Source of the DNA: Gammaproteobacteria bacterium | Lineage (GTDB): Bacteria > Pseudomonadota > Gammaproteobacteria > Poriferisulfidales > Oxydemutatoraceae | NCBI GenBank assembly: GCA_028817225.1 | Contig: JAPPQC010000039.1 | Coordinates: 1 to 36,724 of the forward strand | DNA length: 36,724 bases | Direction of reading: 5' to 3' | Position numbers and translations under genes: made by a program | Shown: positions 17,372 to 27,169 of the stretch, piece by piece | Position numbering within the stretch: the first letter of the stretch is position 1 | How the letters are laid out: each line of letters starts with the position of its first letter | The notes under the pieces: model-generated | Told to the model about the DNA's origin: nothing | What the model saw: only the letters and a program-made list of their open reading frames with translations | The model's database searches: none

Positions 17372-17372
<1 letters not shown>
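16560..17372 (-). CDS. kdsA: 3-deoxy-D-manno-octulosonate 8-phosphate synthase
   Basis: KdsA (270 aa) joins phosphoenolpyruvate and arabinose 5-phosphate to make KDO-8-phosphate for lipopolysaccharide, so the cell is Gram-negative. Motifs are [39 protein letters not shown], the [15 protein letters not shown] segment and [13 protein letters not shown] 17372 shares one base with the pyrG stop. Longer in-frame reading back through pyrG is an antiparallel-coding artefact of high GC. Cys in CERGCSFG raises the metal-dependent form as a possibility, but I cannot settle it by eye. Confidence 0.95.
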
Positions 17373-19081
<1,709 letters not shown>

Positions 19082-20380
19082 CTACTCGCAGACCGCCAGG
19101 CCCCAGACCAGGCGCAGGCGGCCATCGGCGTGGATCAGCGGCACGCGGTCGCGTTCCCACGGCGGCACGCCGCGCGCCTGGAAGATTTTCTTCAGGTCCT
19201 GGTGGAAACAACCGGCGCCGCGGCGGCGCGCGCATTGCTCGCCGCCGCGGCGAAAGCCGACATGCAGGCGCGCGGCGGCGGCGAGCGCCGGCGCCTGGCG
19301 CAGCAGTTCGCGCCAGCGCAGCGTCTGTTTCAGTTCCGGCAATTCAAGGTCGGCGCCATGCGGCCACGGCCTTTCAACCGGCGGCGGCGACAGCGGGCGC
19401 GCCCGCGCATACAGCCGGTCGCGGTAAAAGCCGACCTCCGAACCCGGCCACGCGATGACGCTGCCGCTGCGCGGGCGCGATGCAATCAGCGCGGCGCGCA
19501 GGTACTCCAGTTGGCGCTCGCCGGGCGTGCGCAGCCCGCAGGTCTTGAGCCAGTGGCGCAGCACAATCTTCTGCCGGGCGGCGGACAACGCCGAACACGC
19601 CTTCACCAGCAGCGCGCACCCGTCCGGCGTCATGCAGCGCGCCAGGCAGCGCGCGGCCTCGGCGTCGAGCAGTTCGCGCGCCTCGCCCTGGTGGCGCGCG
19701 GCGCGCGCGGCGGCGGCCTCCCATTCCGGCCAGCGCGCCCTCAGCAGCGGGACGACGCGGTGGCGCAGGTAGTTGCGGTCGTGGCGCAACTCGGCGTTGC
19801 CGCTGTCCTCGACCCAGCGCAGTTCGTGCCGAAGCGCGTAGTCGCGAATCGCCGCGCGCGAAAACGCCAGCATGGGCCGCGCCAGCCAGCCGTCGCCGAA
19901 AGGCGTGCAACGCGGCATCGCCGCCAGGCCGGCGGTGCCCGCGCCGCGCATCAACTGAAGCAGCACGGTCTCGGCCTGGTCGTCGCGGTGGTGCGCGGTC
20001 AGCAGCAGCGTGCCGGGGGTTGCGAAGCGGCGCAGCGCACCGTAGCGCGCGCGCCGCGCCGCCGCCTCGGGACTTTCGCCGGGCGCGGCGCGCGCCCGCA
20101 CTTTCACCGCCGCCATCTCAACGCCGATGCCGCGCGCCTGTTCGCGGCAATGCCGCTCCCACGCATCGGCCTCGTCGTGCAGGCCGTGGTGGACATGCAC
20201 CGCAAGCAGCGCCGGCGCGCGCGGCGTTTCCAGGCGGCGCAGCAGGTGCAGCAGGACGCTGGAATCGGCGCCGCCGCTCCACGCCAGCACCATCCGCGAC
20301 GGCTTGAGATGCGCCAGCAACTCCGACAGTTCGGCGGCAACGCCGCGGGCCAGGTCCGGGTCGCGCACCAACTCAGACAT
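19082..20380 (-). CDS. tilS: tRNA(Ile)-lysidine synthase
   Basis: TilS (432 aa) converts the wobble cytidine of one tRNA-Ile to lysidine so that it reads AUA. The PP-loop ATP motif [15 protein letters not shown] is at 35-49, followed by [11 protein letters not shown] and [19 protein letters not shown], and [12 protein letters not shown] lies further on. The C-terminal part is arginine-rich and variable, as in other TilS proteins. It overlaps accA by 8 nt, the E. coli-like accA-tilS order. Confidence 0.94.
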   Translation of the reverse strand: MSELVRDPDLARGVAAELSELLAHLKPSRMVLAWSGGADSSVLLHLLRRLETPRAPALLAVHVHHGLHDEADAWERHCREQARGIGVEMAAVKVRARAAPGESPEAAARRARYGALRRFATPGTLLLTAHHRDDQAETVLLQLMRGAGTAGLAAMPRCTPFGDGWLARPMLAFSRAAIRDYALRHELRWVEDSGNAELRHDRNYLRHRVVPLLRARWPEWEAAAARAARHQGEARELLDAEAARCLARCMTPDGCALLVKACSALSAARQKIVLRHWLKTCGLRTPGERQLEYLRAALIASRPRSGSVIAWPGSEVGFYRDRLYARARPLSPPPVERPWPHGADLELPELKQTLRWRELLRQAPALAAAARLHVGFRRGGEQCARRRGAGCFHQDLKKIFQARGVPPWERDRVPLIHADGRLRLVWGLAVCE

Positions 20381-21332
20381 GCTTGAAATGCCCGACTTCG
20401 GTCAGCCTGCGGTAGCGGTCATCCAGCATTCGCTGCGGCGGCAGGTTGGCGAGTTGATTGAATTGCGCCTCAAGGCTGTCGCGCAGCCGCGCCGTCACCG
20501 CCTTGAAGTCGCGGTGGGCGCCGCCGAGCGGTTCGGGGACGATTTCATCCACCAGCGACAATTCGCCGAGGCGCTGCGGCGTGATGCCGAGCGCCTTCGC
20601 CGCATCCGCCGCCTTGTTGGCGTCCTTCCACAGGATGGAGGCGCAGCCTTCCGGGGAAATCACCGAGTAAATGCTGTATTGCAGCATCAGCAGGCGGTCG
20701 CCGACGCCGATGGCGAGCGCGCCGCCGGAACCGCCCTCGCCGATGACGACGCTGACGACGGGCGTTTCAATCTGCGACATCAATTGCAGGTTGGCGGCGA
20801 TCGCCTCGCTCTGGTTGCGCTCCTCGGCGCCGACGCCGGGGTAGGCGCCCGGCGTGTCAATCAGCGTCAGCACCGGCATCCGGAAACGCTCGGCGAGGCG
20901 GAACAGGCGCGCCGCCTTGCGGTAGCCTTCCGGGCGCGGCATGCCGAAATTGCGCCGCACCTTCTCTTCGGTGTCGCGCCCCTTCTGGTGGCCGGCCACG
21001 GCGATGGGCCGCCCGCAGAAACGCCCGATGCCGGCGACGATGGCGGGGTCGTCGAGGTAATGGCGGTCGCCGTGCAGTTCCTCAAAGTCGGTCAGCAGCG
21101 CGCCGATGTAATCAAGCGTGTACGGGCGCTGCGGATGCCGCGCCAGTTGCGCGGTCTGCCACGGCGTCAGGTCGTCGTAGATCTGCTTCGTCAACTTCCG
21201 GCATTTCTGCTCGAGTTGCTCGATTTCCGGGTTCAGATCCACCTCGCCGCGGCTGACGAGGCGGCGCAGTTCTTCAAGTTTTTGCTCGAGTTCGACGATC
21301 GGCTGCTCAAAATCAAGATGTTCGGAGTGCAT
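20373..21332 (-). CDS. accA: Acetyl-CoA carboxylase carboxyltransferase subunit alpha
   Basis: AccA (319 aa, E. coli length 319) works with AccD to move the carboxyl group from biotin to acetyl-CoA, the first step of fatty-acid synthesis. Features are the N-terminal helix pair ([17 protein letters not shown]), [40 protein letters not shown] and [16 protein letters not shown]. It is the first gene of a ten-gene minus-strand run ending at gltX. An extended -10 box lies 27 nt upstream. Confidence 0.97.
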   Translation of the reverse strand: MHSEHLDFEQPIVELEQKLEELRRLVSRGEVDLNPEIEQLEQKCRKLTKQIYDDLTPWQTAQLARHPQRPYTLDYIGALLTDFEELHGDRHYLDDPAIVAGIGRFCGRPIAVAGHQKGRDTEEKVRRNFGMPRPEGYRKAARLFRLAERFRMPVLTLIDTPGAYPGVGAEERNQSEAIAANLQLMSQIETPVVSVVIGEGGSGGALAIGVGDRLLMLQYSIYSVISPEGCASILWKDANKAADAAKALGITPQRLGELSLVDEIVPEPLGGAHRDFKAVTARLRDSLEAQFNQLANLPPQRMLDDRYRRLTEVGHFKHV

Positions 21333-21358
21333 TGCGGGATGTACCTTTCAGTCGGCGC

Positions 21359-21367
21359 ATTTTAGCA
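21359..21367 (-). promoter_or_regulatory. Extended -10 promoter element of accA
   Basis: On the minus strand the sequence reads TGCTAAAAT, a TGn extension followed by TAAAAT, with no matching -35. Transcription would begin about 20 nt before the accA ATG. It faces away from the zapE promoter. Confidence 0.45.
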
Positions 21368-21380
21368 CGGCGGCGCGCCT

Positions 21381-21413
21381 GGCCGGAGTTTGCCCGGAGT
21401 GCGCCCGGTGTTC
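21381..21413. repeat. Three 11-bp tandem units between accA and zapE
   Basis: Units at 21381-21391, 21392-21402 and 21403-21413 share the pattern GCCCGGAGT-like with small changes. They lie between the two divergent promoters. Function unknown; the 11-bp period matches the repeat at the purC-bioD junction. Confidence 0.45.
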
Positions 21414-21439
21414 GCCTGTCGCGGCGGCGCACTTTTCTA

Positions 21440-21445
21440 TATACT
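21440..21445 (+). promoter_or_regulatory. TATACT -10 box upstream of zapE
   Basis: TATACT lies 25 nt before the zapE ATG, in a short AT-rich patch of otherwise GC-rich sequence. The likely -35 (TGTCGC, 21417-21422, 17-bp spacing) is weak. No Shine-Dalgarno sequence precedes the ATG. Confidence 0.4.
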
Positions 21446-21470
21446 AACGCGCTGAGTTTCCCGCCCCGCC

Positions 21471-22601
21471 ATGACCGAACCGCCGCAGACCACTCCCGCC
21501 GCCGCGCTCGGCGAACGCTACCGGCGCCGCCTTGCGGAGCACGGCCACGAGTCCGACCCGGCCCAGATTGAGGTTGTGCGGCGCTTGCAGCGCCTGTTTG
21601 ATGAAATCACCGCCGAGCCAGAGCGCGGCGGCGTGCGGCGCTGGCTGAGGCGCATCACCGGGCGCACGCCGCCGGCGCCGCGCGGGCTGTATCTGTGGGG
21701 CGGCGTCGGCGTCGGCAAAACCTTTCTGATGGATTTGTTCTTTGAGGCGCTGCCGGTTGAGCGCAAACAGCGCCTGCATTTCTACCGCTTCATGCAGGAA
21801 GTCCACGCGCTGCTGAAACGCGGGCGCGGGCGCCGCAACCCGCTTGATGCGGTCGCGGAACGCCTGACGCGGCGCGCGGCAGTGCTGTGCCTTGACGAGT
21901 TCTTCGTGTCCGACATCACCGACGCGATGATACTCCACCAACTGCTGCGCGCGCTGTTCGACAGAAATCTGGTGCTGGTGACGACCTCCAACATCGCGCC
22001 GCCGGATCTTTACAAGGACGGCTTGCAGCGCGGGCGTTTCCTGCCGGCCATCGCGCTGATTGAGCGCCACACCCGCGTCGTGCGGCTGGATGCGCGCACC
22101 GACTACCGGCTGCGGACGCTGGAGGCGGGCGAGGTTTATCACCACCCGTGCGGGCGCGCCGCCGACGACGAACTGGCGCGCAGTTTCCGCGCCATCAACG
22201 GCTGCGCGGACGGCGAGGACGCCGGCGCCGGCGGCGCCATCGAGGTCAACGGGCGCGATGTGCCCGTCGTGCGGCATTCGCGCAACACCGCCTGGTTCGA
22301 CTTCAAGGACATCTGCGAAGGCCCGCGTTCGCCCGCCGACTACATCTCGATCGCGCACCTCTACCACACCGTGCTGATTTCCAATGTTCCGCTGTTTGAC
22401 CGGCGCGACGACGCGGCGCGGCGCTTCATCCAGTTGGTGGACGAGTTCTACGACCGCAATGTCAAGTTGATTGTGTCGGCGGCGGCGGCGCCCGCCGAAC
22501 TGTACCGCGACGGGCGCCTCGGCCCCGAATTCAGCCGCGCCGCGAGCCGCCTCGGCGAAATGCAAAGCCGGCGCTACCTGTCGCAGGCGCACCGCGGTTG
22601 A
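21471..22601 (+). CDS. zapE: ZapE/AFG1-family cell-division ATPase
   Basis: This 376-aa AAA+ ATPase matches the ZapE/AFG1 family. In E. coli ZapE associates with the Z-ring under stress, and the mitochondrial relative AFG1 handles respiratory-chain proteins. Walker A is GGVGVGKTFLMD (about 78-89), Walker B CLDEFFVSDITDAMIL, and the sensor region LVTTSNIAPPDLYKDGLQR. The C-terminal ISNVPLF and RFIQLVDEFYDRNVKLIVSA segments are typical. The stop codon comes 5 nt before the purC ATG. Confidence 0.93.
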   Translation: MTEPPQTTPAAALGERYRRRLAEHGHESDPAQIEVVRRLQRLFDEITAEPERGGVRRWLRRITGRTPPAPRGLYLWGGVGVGKTFLMDLFFEALPVERKQRLHFYRFMQEVHALLKRGRGRRNPLDAVAERLTRRAAVLCLDEFFVSDITDAMILHQLLRALFDRNLVLVTTSNIAPPDLYKDGLQRGRFLPAIALIERHTRVVRLDARTDYRLRTLEAGEVYHHPCGRAADDELARSFRAINGCADGEDAGAGGAIEVNGRDVPVVRHSRNTAWFDFKDICEGPRSPADYISIAHLYHTVLISNVPLFDRRDDAARRFIQLVDEFYDRNVKLIVSAAAAPAELYRDGRLGPEFSRAASRLGEMQSRRYLSQAHRG

Positions 22602-22606
22602 GCGCG

Positions 22607-23491
22607 ATGGACGCCGTGTTTGAATCCGCGATTGACTCGCTGCCGCTGCTGAACCGGGGCAAGGTCAGGGATATTTATCAAGTGGACGACGATCACCTGC
22701 TCATCGTCACGACCGACCGCATCTCGGCGTTTGATGTGGTGCTGCCGAACGCGATTCCGGGCAAGGGGCAAGTGCTGACCGCGCTCAGCAATTTCTGGTT
22801 CGGGCGCACCGCGGCGCTGGCGCCGAACCACCAGAGCGGCCTCGACCCGCTGCACGCGGCGCGCGAACTGCGCGAACGCCGCGAACTGCGCGAACGCAGC
22901 GTTGTCGTCAAAAAGGCGCGGCCTCTGCCGGTTGAGGCGATTGTGCGCGGCTACCTGCTGGGGTCGGGCTGGCGCGACTACCGCGAGACCGGCGCCGTCT
23001 GCGGCATCGCGCTGCCGGCGGGGCTGCAACTGGCCGATCGGTTGCCGCAGCCGCTGTTCACGCCCTCGACCAAGGCCGCCGCCGGCGAGCACGATGTCAA
23101 CATCTCTTTCGACGCCGCCGCCGCGCAAATCGGGCGCGATGTCGCGGTGCGCGTGCGCGATGCGGCGCTCGCCATCTACCGCGCCGGCGCCGACCACGCC
23201 TTTCAGCGCGGCATCATCATCGCCGACGCCAAGTTTGAATTCGGCCTTGACCGCGACGGCGAACTGCTGCTGATTGACGAGGTGCTGACGCCCGACTCGT
23301 CGCGTTTCTGGGACCGGCGCGGCTACCGTCCGGGTGTGAATCCGCCCAACTTTGACAAGCAATTCGTCAGAGACTATCTGGAAGGACTTGACTGGGACAA
23401 GACCGCGCCCGCGCCGCCGCTGCCCGACGGGGTCGTCCGCAAGACCGCCGAGCGCTACCGGCGCGCGCGCGACATGCTGATGGCCGATTGA
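22607..23491 (+). CDS. purC: Phosphoribosylaminoimidazole-succinocarboxamide synthase
   Basis: PurC (294 aa, the longer form of the family) joins aspartate to CAIR in purine synthesis. Signatures are NRGKVRDIYQVDDDHLLIVTTD-type N-terminus, SAFDVVLPNAIPGKG, EAIVRGYLLGSGW, FTPSTKAAAGEHD, IADAKFEFG and DEVLTPDSSRFW. ATG 22607 is preferred over a TTG nine bases earlier. Between LDPLHAA and SVVVKKARPLPVE there is an 18-bp tandem duplication encoding RELRER twice. The last codons lie inside an 11-bp repeat that runs on to the bioD start. Confidence 0.95.
   Translation: MDAVFESAIDSLPLLNRGKVRDIYQVDDDHLLIVTTDRISAFDVVLPNAIPGKGQVLTALSNFWFGRTAALAPNHQSGLDPLHAARELRERRELRERSVVVKKARPLPVEAIVRGYLLGSGWRDYRETGAVCGIALPAGLQLADRLPQPLFTPSTKAAAGEHDVNISFDAAAAQIGRDVAVRVRDAALAIYRAGADHAFQRGIIIADAKFEFGLDRDGELLLIDEVLTPDSSRFWDRRGYRPGVNPPNFDKQFVRDYLEGLDWDKTAPAPPLPDGVVRKTAERYRRARDMLMAD
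22863..22898 (+). repeat. 18-bp tandem duplication within purC
   Basis: Copies at 22863-22880 and 22881-22898 differ at one base and keep the reading frame, adding an arginine- and glutamate-rich RELRER repeat in a surface-like region before the conserved PVEAIVRGY motif. Confidence 0.8.
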
Positions 23492-23532
23492 TGGCGAATT
23501 GATGGCGGGCTGATGGCGAACTGATGGCAGAC
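23478..23532 (+). repeat. Five 11-bp tandem units at the purC-bioD junction
   Basis: Units begin at 23478, 23489, 23500, 23511 and 23522, each starting TGATGGC and differing only in the last 4 bases. Every unit contains TGATG, an overlapping stop and start. Unit 2 supplies the purC stop (TGA 23489-23491) and unit 5 the bioD start (ATG 23524). Since 11 is not a multiple of 3, successive units present their ATG and TGA in rotating frames. Confidence 0.88.
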
Positions 23533-24267
23533 CATGGGGGCGCGGCGCGCGGCGTTTTCATCACCGGCACCGACACCGGCGTCGGCAAGACCTTCGTCGC
23601 CTGCCGACTGATACGCGCGCTGGAAAGCGGTGGGCTGGACACGGCGGTGTTCAAGCCGGTCGAGACCGGCTGCCGCACGCACGGCGGCGAGATGACGCCG
23701 CACGACGCCGTGCAGTTGGCGCACGCCTCAAGACACCGCCCGGCGACCGGCGATGTCTGCCGCTACCGCTTCACCGACGCCGTGTCGCCTGCGCGCGCGG
23801 CGCAACTGGCGGGCGTTGATCTGCGCGTCAGCGATTTGGCCGCGGCCTGCCGCAGCGGACTGCGGCGTTTTGCCGTCGTCGAGGGGGCGGGCGGCCTGCT
23901 GTCGCCGATTGCGGGCGACGGCGTCAACGCCGATTTGGCGGCGGCGCTGGGCCTTGCGGTCGTCGTCGTCGCCGCCGACCGACTCGGCTGCATCAACCAT
24001 GTACTGTTGACGCTGGAAGCGCTGGCGGCGAGGAATCTCGACACTGTCGCCGTCGTGCTCAACCGCCCTGATGCGGCGCCCGCGCCCGGCGGTGCGCTCA
24101 ATGATGCGCTCGGCGGCGCACCTGACAGCGCGTTGGACAACGCGCGCGAACTCGCGGCGCACACACAGACGGCGATTGTGAAGATTGGCCACGACCCGGA
24201 CGGCGGGCGCGACAACAACGGCATTCGCCGCCTGGCAGAAATGGTGAAACAGGCAGCCGGGGTGTGA
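23524..24267 (+). CDS. bioD: Dethiobiotin synthetase
   Basis: BioD (247 aa) closes the ureido ring of dethiobiotin using CO2 and ATP. The ATP loop GTDTGVGKTF is near residue 15, FKPVETGC follows, and VVEGAGGLLSPI is the second family motif. ATG 23524 is the only start that stays open; the earlier in-frame ATG at 23491 meets a stop within three codons. The middle has an alanine- and glycine-rich insert (PAPGGALNDALGGAPDSAL). No other biotin genes are in view. The last 57 bases of the gene are repeated just downstream. Confidence 0.92.
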   Translation: MADHGGAARGVFITGTDTGVGKTFVACRLIRALESGGLDTAVFKPVETGCRTHGGEMTPHDAVQLAHASRHRPATGDVCRYRFTDAVSPARAAQLAGVDLRVSDLAAACRSGLRRFAVVEGAGGLLSPIAGDGVNADLAAALGLAVVVVAADRLGCINHVLLTLEALAARNLDTVAVVLNRPDAAPAPGGALNDALGGAPDSALDNARELAAHTQTAIVKIGHDPDGGRDNNGIRRLAEMVKQAAGV

Positions 24268-24355
24268 CGGGCGTCAGCCCTGACAACAACGACAGCATCC
24301 GCCGTCTGGCAGAGATGGTGAAACAGACAGCCGGGGTGTGCCGGGCGTCAGCCCT
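24211..24355 (+). repeat. Tandem duplication of the bioD 3' end (71 + 74 bp)
   Basis: Copy 1 (24211-24281) includes the last bioD codons, its stop and 14 nt beyond. Copy 2 (24282-24355) is about 90% identical with a 3-nt insertion. In copy 2 the TGA stop reads TGC. Its last bases overlap the 3' end of the convergent persulfide dioxygenase gene. Confidence 0.88.
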
Positions 24356-25100
24356 GGTCGTGCGCCTCGCACAACCGCTCGGAGCCGGGCGGCATGTTGT
24401 CCGGGCACTGACCGCAGCGTTCGTTGCCCGGCACCGCGAATTCCATCTTGGCCGGATTCGGGAAGTCAAAGTCGTTCATCAGCCGGATGAATTCACCGCG
24501 GGTGACGCCGGTGTTCAGGCGCGGGTTGCGCTTCTTTTCCTGGCCGACCGTCGTCAGCATGCGGCCTTCGTAGTCGTGGCCGGGATAAACCAGCGTGTCG
24601 TCGGGCAGCGTGTAAAACTTGCCGTGGATGCTGTCGTACAGCACGCCGGCGTCGCCGGACTGGAAATCGGTGCGGCCACAGGCGTCAATCAGCAGCGCGT
24701 CGCCGGAGAGCAGCATTTTCTGGGTGCCGTTGTCCATCAGGTAGGCGTGGTGGGTGTCGGTGTGGCCCGGCGTGAAGAGCGGATACAGTTCAAGCCGGCC
24801 AATGCGGAAGGTCTCGCCTTCGCGGACTCCGATGTCGCGGCACGGCAGATCGTCCATCGCCGGGCCTGCGATTTTGCAGTCGGTCAGCGAGCGCAGTTTG
24901 AAGCCGCCGCTGACATGGTCGGCGTGAATGTGCGTCTCAAGCGTGCACGACAGCCGCAGGCCGAGTTCCTGCACCGCGCGCATGTCGCGGTCGAAGGTCT
25001 CGATGACCGGGTCTATCAGCGCCGCTTCGCCGCTGTCGGGGCAGCCGATCAGGTAGGTGTAGGTGCTTGAGGACGGTTCAAACAGTTGCTTGAATATCAT
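24348..25100 (-). CDS. ETHE1-like persulfide dioxygenase
   Basis: This 250-aa metallo-beta-lactamase-fold protein matches the ETHE1/SdoA group, which oxidizes glutathione persulfide to sulfite with O2 and iron. Ligand motifs are HIHADH at 57-62, PGHTDTH near 112-117, SGDALLIDACGRTDFQ (Asp134) and VYPGHDY (His175). CGRTDFQSGD is characteristic of this group rather than glyoxalase II. ATG 25100 gives the usual start. It converges on bioD and diverges from ibaG with only 35 nt between start codons. With fccAB it supports a sulfide-oxidizing lifestyle; a role in detoxifying persulfide is inference from the family. Confidence 0.87.
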   Translation of the reverse strand: MIFKQLFEPSSSTYTYLIGCPDSGEAALIDPVIETFDRDMRAVQELGLRLSCTLETHIHADHVSGGFKLRSLTDCKIAGPAMDDLPCRDIGVREGETFRIGRLELYPLFTPGHTDTHHAYLMDNGTQKMLLSGDALLIDACGRTDFQSGDAGVLYDSIHGKFYTLPDDTLVYPGHDYEGRMLTTVGQEKKRNPRLNTGVTRGEFIRLMNDFDFPNPAKMEFAVPGNERCGQCPDNMPPGSERLCEAHDQG

Positions 25101-25121
25101 GGGCTGGCCCGGTTGTCGGCG

Positions 25122-25127
25122 TATAAT
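25122..25127 (+). promoter_or_regulatory. TATAAT -10 box of ibaG (likely leaderless)
   Basis: A perfect TATAAT ends 8 nt before the ibaG ATG, so transcription should begin about at the start codon. No Shine-Dalgarno sequence fits. On the other strand the same bases read ATTATAC, which could serve the divergent persulfide dioxygenase gene. Confidence 0.5.
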
Positions 25128-25135
25128 TGAAGCCA

Positions 25136-25399
25136 ATGGAAACGACGCAAATCAAAAAACTGATCGAGTCGGGCATTCCCGGCGCGCGCGCCGAAGTCAG
25201 CGGCGGCGACGGCAAGTACGAAACCACCGTCGTCAGCGAGCATTTCAGGGGCCTGCCGGCGGTCAAGCGCCATCAGGCCGTTTACGCGACGGTCGCCGAA
25301 TACATTTCCGGCGGCATGCTGCATGCGCTGACCATCCGCGCCTACACTCCGGACGAGGCTCCGGACGGGCCGCCGGACGAAGCGGCCACCAAAACCTGA
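25136..25399 (+). CDS. ibaG: BolA/IbaG-family iron-sulfur trafficking protein
   Basis: This 87-aa protein matches the BolA family, closest to IbaG (YrbA). The fold pattern is an N-terminal helix (ETTQIKKLIESG), then ARAEVSGGDGKYETTVVSEHF, FRGLPAVKRHQAVYATVAEYI and LHALTIRAYTP. These proteins pair with monothiol glutaredoxins to move [2Fe-2S] clusters; the conserved histidine in VKRHQ fits the family. The C-terminal tail is acidic and proline-rich. In E. coli ibaG sits by murA and mla genes, which are absent here. Confidence 0.88.
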   Translation: METTQIKKLIESGIPGARAEVSGGDGKYETTVVSEHFRGLPAVKRHQAVYATVAEYISGGMLHALTIRAYTPDEAPDGPPDEAATKT

Positions 25400-25427
25400 C
25401 CCCGCCCCGGCGCGGCGCGGCGGCGCC

Positions 25428-26045
25428 TCAACGGGCATCCGTGTCACCGATGTCAACAACGCCGAGACCCTTGTGGCTTGAGAACCAGGCCGCGAACACC
25501 TTCATGTCGTGCTCGTCAAGCAGCCCGATCATGCCGAGCATGACCGCGTTCTTGCGGCGCCCTTCCTTGTAGTCGAGCAGCGCCCGGTGCAGGTAATCGC
25601 GGTACTGGCCGGCGATTCTCGGGTTTTCCGGCAGCGGGCTGTTGCCGTCCTCGCCGTGGCAACTGACGCACACTTGCAGTTTTTGTTGCTGCTCTTCCGG
25701 CAGCGCGGCGCGGGCCGGCTGCCGCTCCGCCGCCGTGTCCGCCGGCAGCGACGAGAAGAAGGCGGCGATGTCGGCCATGTCGCCCTCGCTCAGGCGGTGC
25801 GTCTGCGCCCTCATCGTCGGATGGTCGCGTTCACCCGACTGGTAGCCTTTCAGCGCGGCGACGATGTACGCGGCGTGCTGGCCGGCGAGTTTCGGCACAT
25901 GGTAACTGGGATAGACATTGGCGTAGGTCGGGATGCCGTGGCAGCCGAGGCAGGTGGCCGCCTTGTGCCGGCCCGCCTCGCTGTCACCCGCGTTCGCGGC
26001 GGCGGCCAGGAAAGCCAGCGTCAGCGTGAAAAGTCTGTATTTCAT
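25428..26045 (-). CDS. Diheme cytochrome c4
   Basis: This 205-aa periplasmic protein has a signal peptide (KYRLFTLTLAFLAAAANA) and two cytochrome c domains with CLGCH at 32-36 and CVSCH at 126-130. Methionine ligand regions are seen after each (PTMRAQ, AVMLGM). Cytochrome c4 shuttles electrons from bc1 or periplasmic dehydrogenases to terminal oxidases and could accept electrons from FccAB. ATG 26045 has GAAGGA upstream. A TAAAAT box lies at 26087-26082 on this strand. Confidence 0.88.
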   Translation of the reverse strand: MKYRLFTLTLAFLAAAANAGDSEAGRHKAATCLGCHGIPTYANVYPSYHVPKLAGQHAAYIVAALKGYQSGERDHPTMRAQTHRLSEGDMADIAAFFSSLPADTAAERQPARAALPEEQQQKLQVCVSCHGEDGNSPLPENPRIAGQYRDYLHRALLDYKEGRRKNAVMLGMIGLLDEHDMKVFAAWFSSHKGLGVVDIGDTDAR

Positions 26046-26153
26046 CAGGTGTCCTTCAGGTTGATGTTCAACGACCGCCGGATTTTACAACAAAACCGGG
26101 GCCGGATGGAAGGTTGCGCGGGCGGCGCATTTGCCGCAGAATACCGCCCAGCC

Positions 26154-27134
26154 ATGACGACCATGAACCAGCCGCTCAAAATCGCAGTCACCGGCAGCGC
26201 CGGGAACATCGGCTACGCGCTGATTTTCCGCATTGCGTCCGGACAGATGACCGGGGGCCGCCCCGTCATCCTGCATCTGGTTGATATCGAGCCGATGCGG
26301 AAAGTGCTCGACGCGGTGGCGATGGAACTGGAGGATTGCGCTTTCCCGACGCTCGCCGACTGCGTGCTGGCGACCGACCCGAAACAGGGCTTTCGCGACA
26401 TTGACATCGCGCTGCTGGTCGGCTCAAGACCGCGCGGCAAGGGAATGGAACGCAAGGACCTGCTGCGCAGCAACGGCGAAATTTTCCGCACCCAGGGGCG
26501 CGCCCTGAATGAAAACGCGTCGAAGGATGTCAAGGTTCTGGTCGTCGGCAACCCGGCCAACACCAACGCGCTGATTGCGTCGGCCAACGCGCCCGACCTC
26601 GACGCGCGCCAATTCACCTGCATGACGCGCCTCGACCACAACCGCGGCGTCGCAATGCTGGCGGGGCGCCTCGGCTGCGCCCCCGCCGACATCCGGAAGA
26701 TGATCGTCTGGGGCAACCACTCCTCAACACAATTCCCCGACCCGCTGCATTGCGAGGCCGGCGGCCAGCCCGCAAAGGCCGACATGGAATGGATTAGGGA
26801 AACCTTCGTGCCCGCGGTGCAGCAACGCGGCGCGCGCGTCATTGAGGCGCGCGGCGCGTCATCCGCCGCATCGGCGGCCTCCGCCGTCATTGACCACATG
26901 CACAGCTGGATGGACGGAACCCCGCCCGGAGACTGGACCAGCATGGGCGTCCCCGCCGACGGCAGTTACGGCATCAAACCCGGCGTCATGTTCTCGTACC
27001 CGGTAACCGCCGCCAACGGCGACTGGCGCATCGTCCAGGAACTCAAACTGAACGAATTCGAACGCTCAATGATTACCCTGACCGAAAAAGAACTGCAAGA
27101 AGAACGCGCCGCAGTCAAAGACCTGCTTCCCTGA
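26154..27134 (+). CDS. mdh: Malate dehydrogenase (NAD-dependent)
   Basis: This 326-aa protein oxidizes malate to oxaloacetate in the citric acid cycle. It is the longer cytosolic-type MDH seen in many bacteria: nucleotide loop GSAGNIGYAL (14-23), LVDIEPMRKVLDAVAMELED, VVGNPANTNAL, the catalytic region TRLDHNRGVAML and VWGNHSSTQFPD. ATG 26154 is chosen; a second ATG nine bases on is equally possible, and no Shine-Dalgarno sequence is visible. The frame extends far upstream as antisense of cytochrome c4, which I do not regard as coding. Confidence 0.94.
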   Translation: MTTMNQPLKIAVTGSAGNIGYALIFRIASGQMTGGRPVILHLVDIEPMRKVLDAVAMELEDCAFPTLADCVLATDPKQGFRDIDIALLVGSRPRGKGMERKDLLRSNGEIFRTQGRALNENASKDVKVLVVGNPANTNALIASANAPDLDARQFTCMTRLDHNRGVAMLAGRLGCAPADIRKMIVWGNHSSTQFPDPLHCEAGGQPAKADMEWIRETFVPAVQQRGARVIEARGASSAASAASAVIDHMHSWMDGTPPGDWTSMGVPADGSYGIKPGVMFSYPVTAANGDWRIVQELKLNEFERSMITLTEKELQEERAAVKDLLP

Positions 27135-27152
27135 CCTCTCCGCACATCCAAA

Positions 27153-27168
27153 ACCGCTATGCGGTGCG
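27153..27168 (-). terminator. Weak hairpin between convergent mdh and DUF1249 genes
   Basis: ACCGC and GCGGT flank a 3-nt loop (27153-27165). On the minus strand a short TTTT follows the stem. It lies in the 35-nt gap between two convergent stop codons. The stem is only 5 bp, so this is a tentative call. Confidence 0.3.
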
Positions 27169-27169
27169 T

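Noticed and set aside
24264..25070. Plus-strand open frame beginning in the duplicated bioD tail
   Set aside because: After the duplicated tail it is the antisense of the persulfide dioxygenase gene, which has clear metal-ligand motifs.
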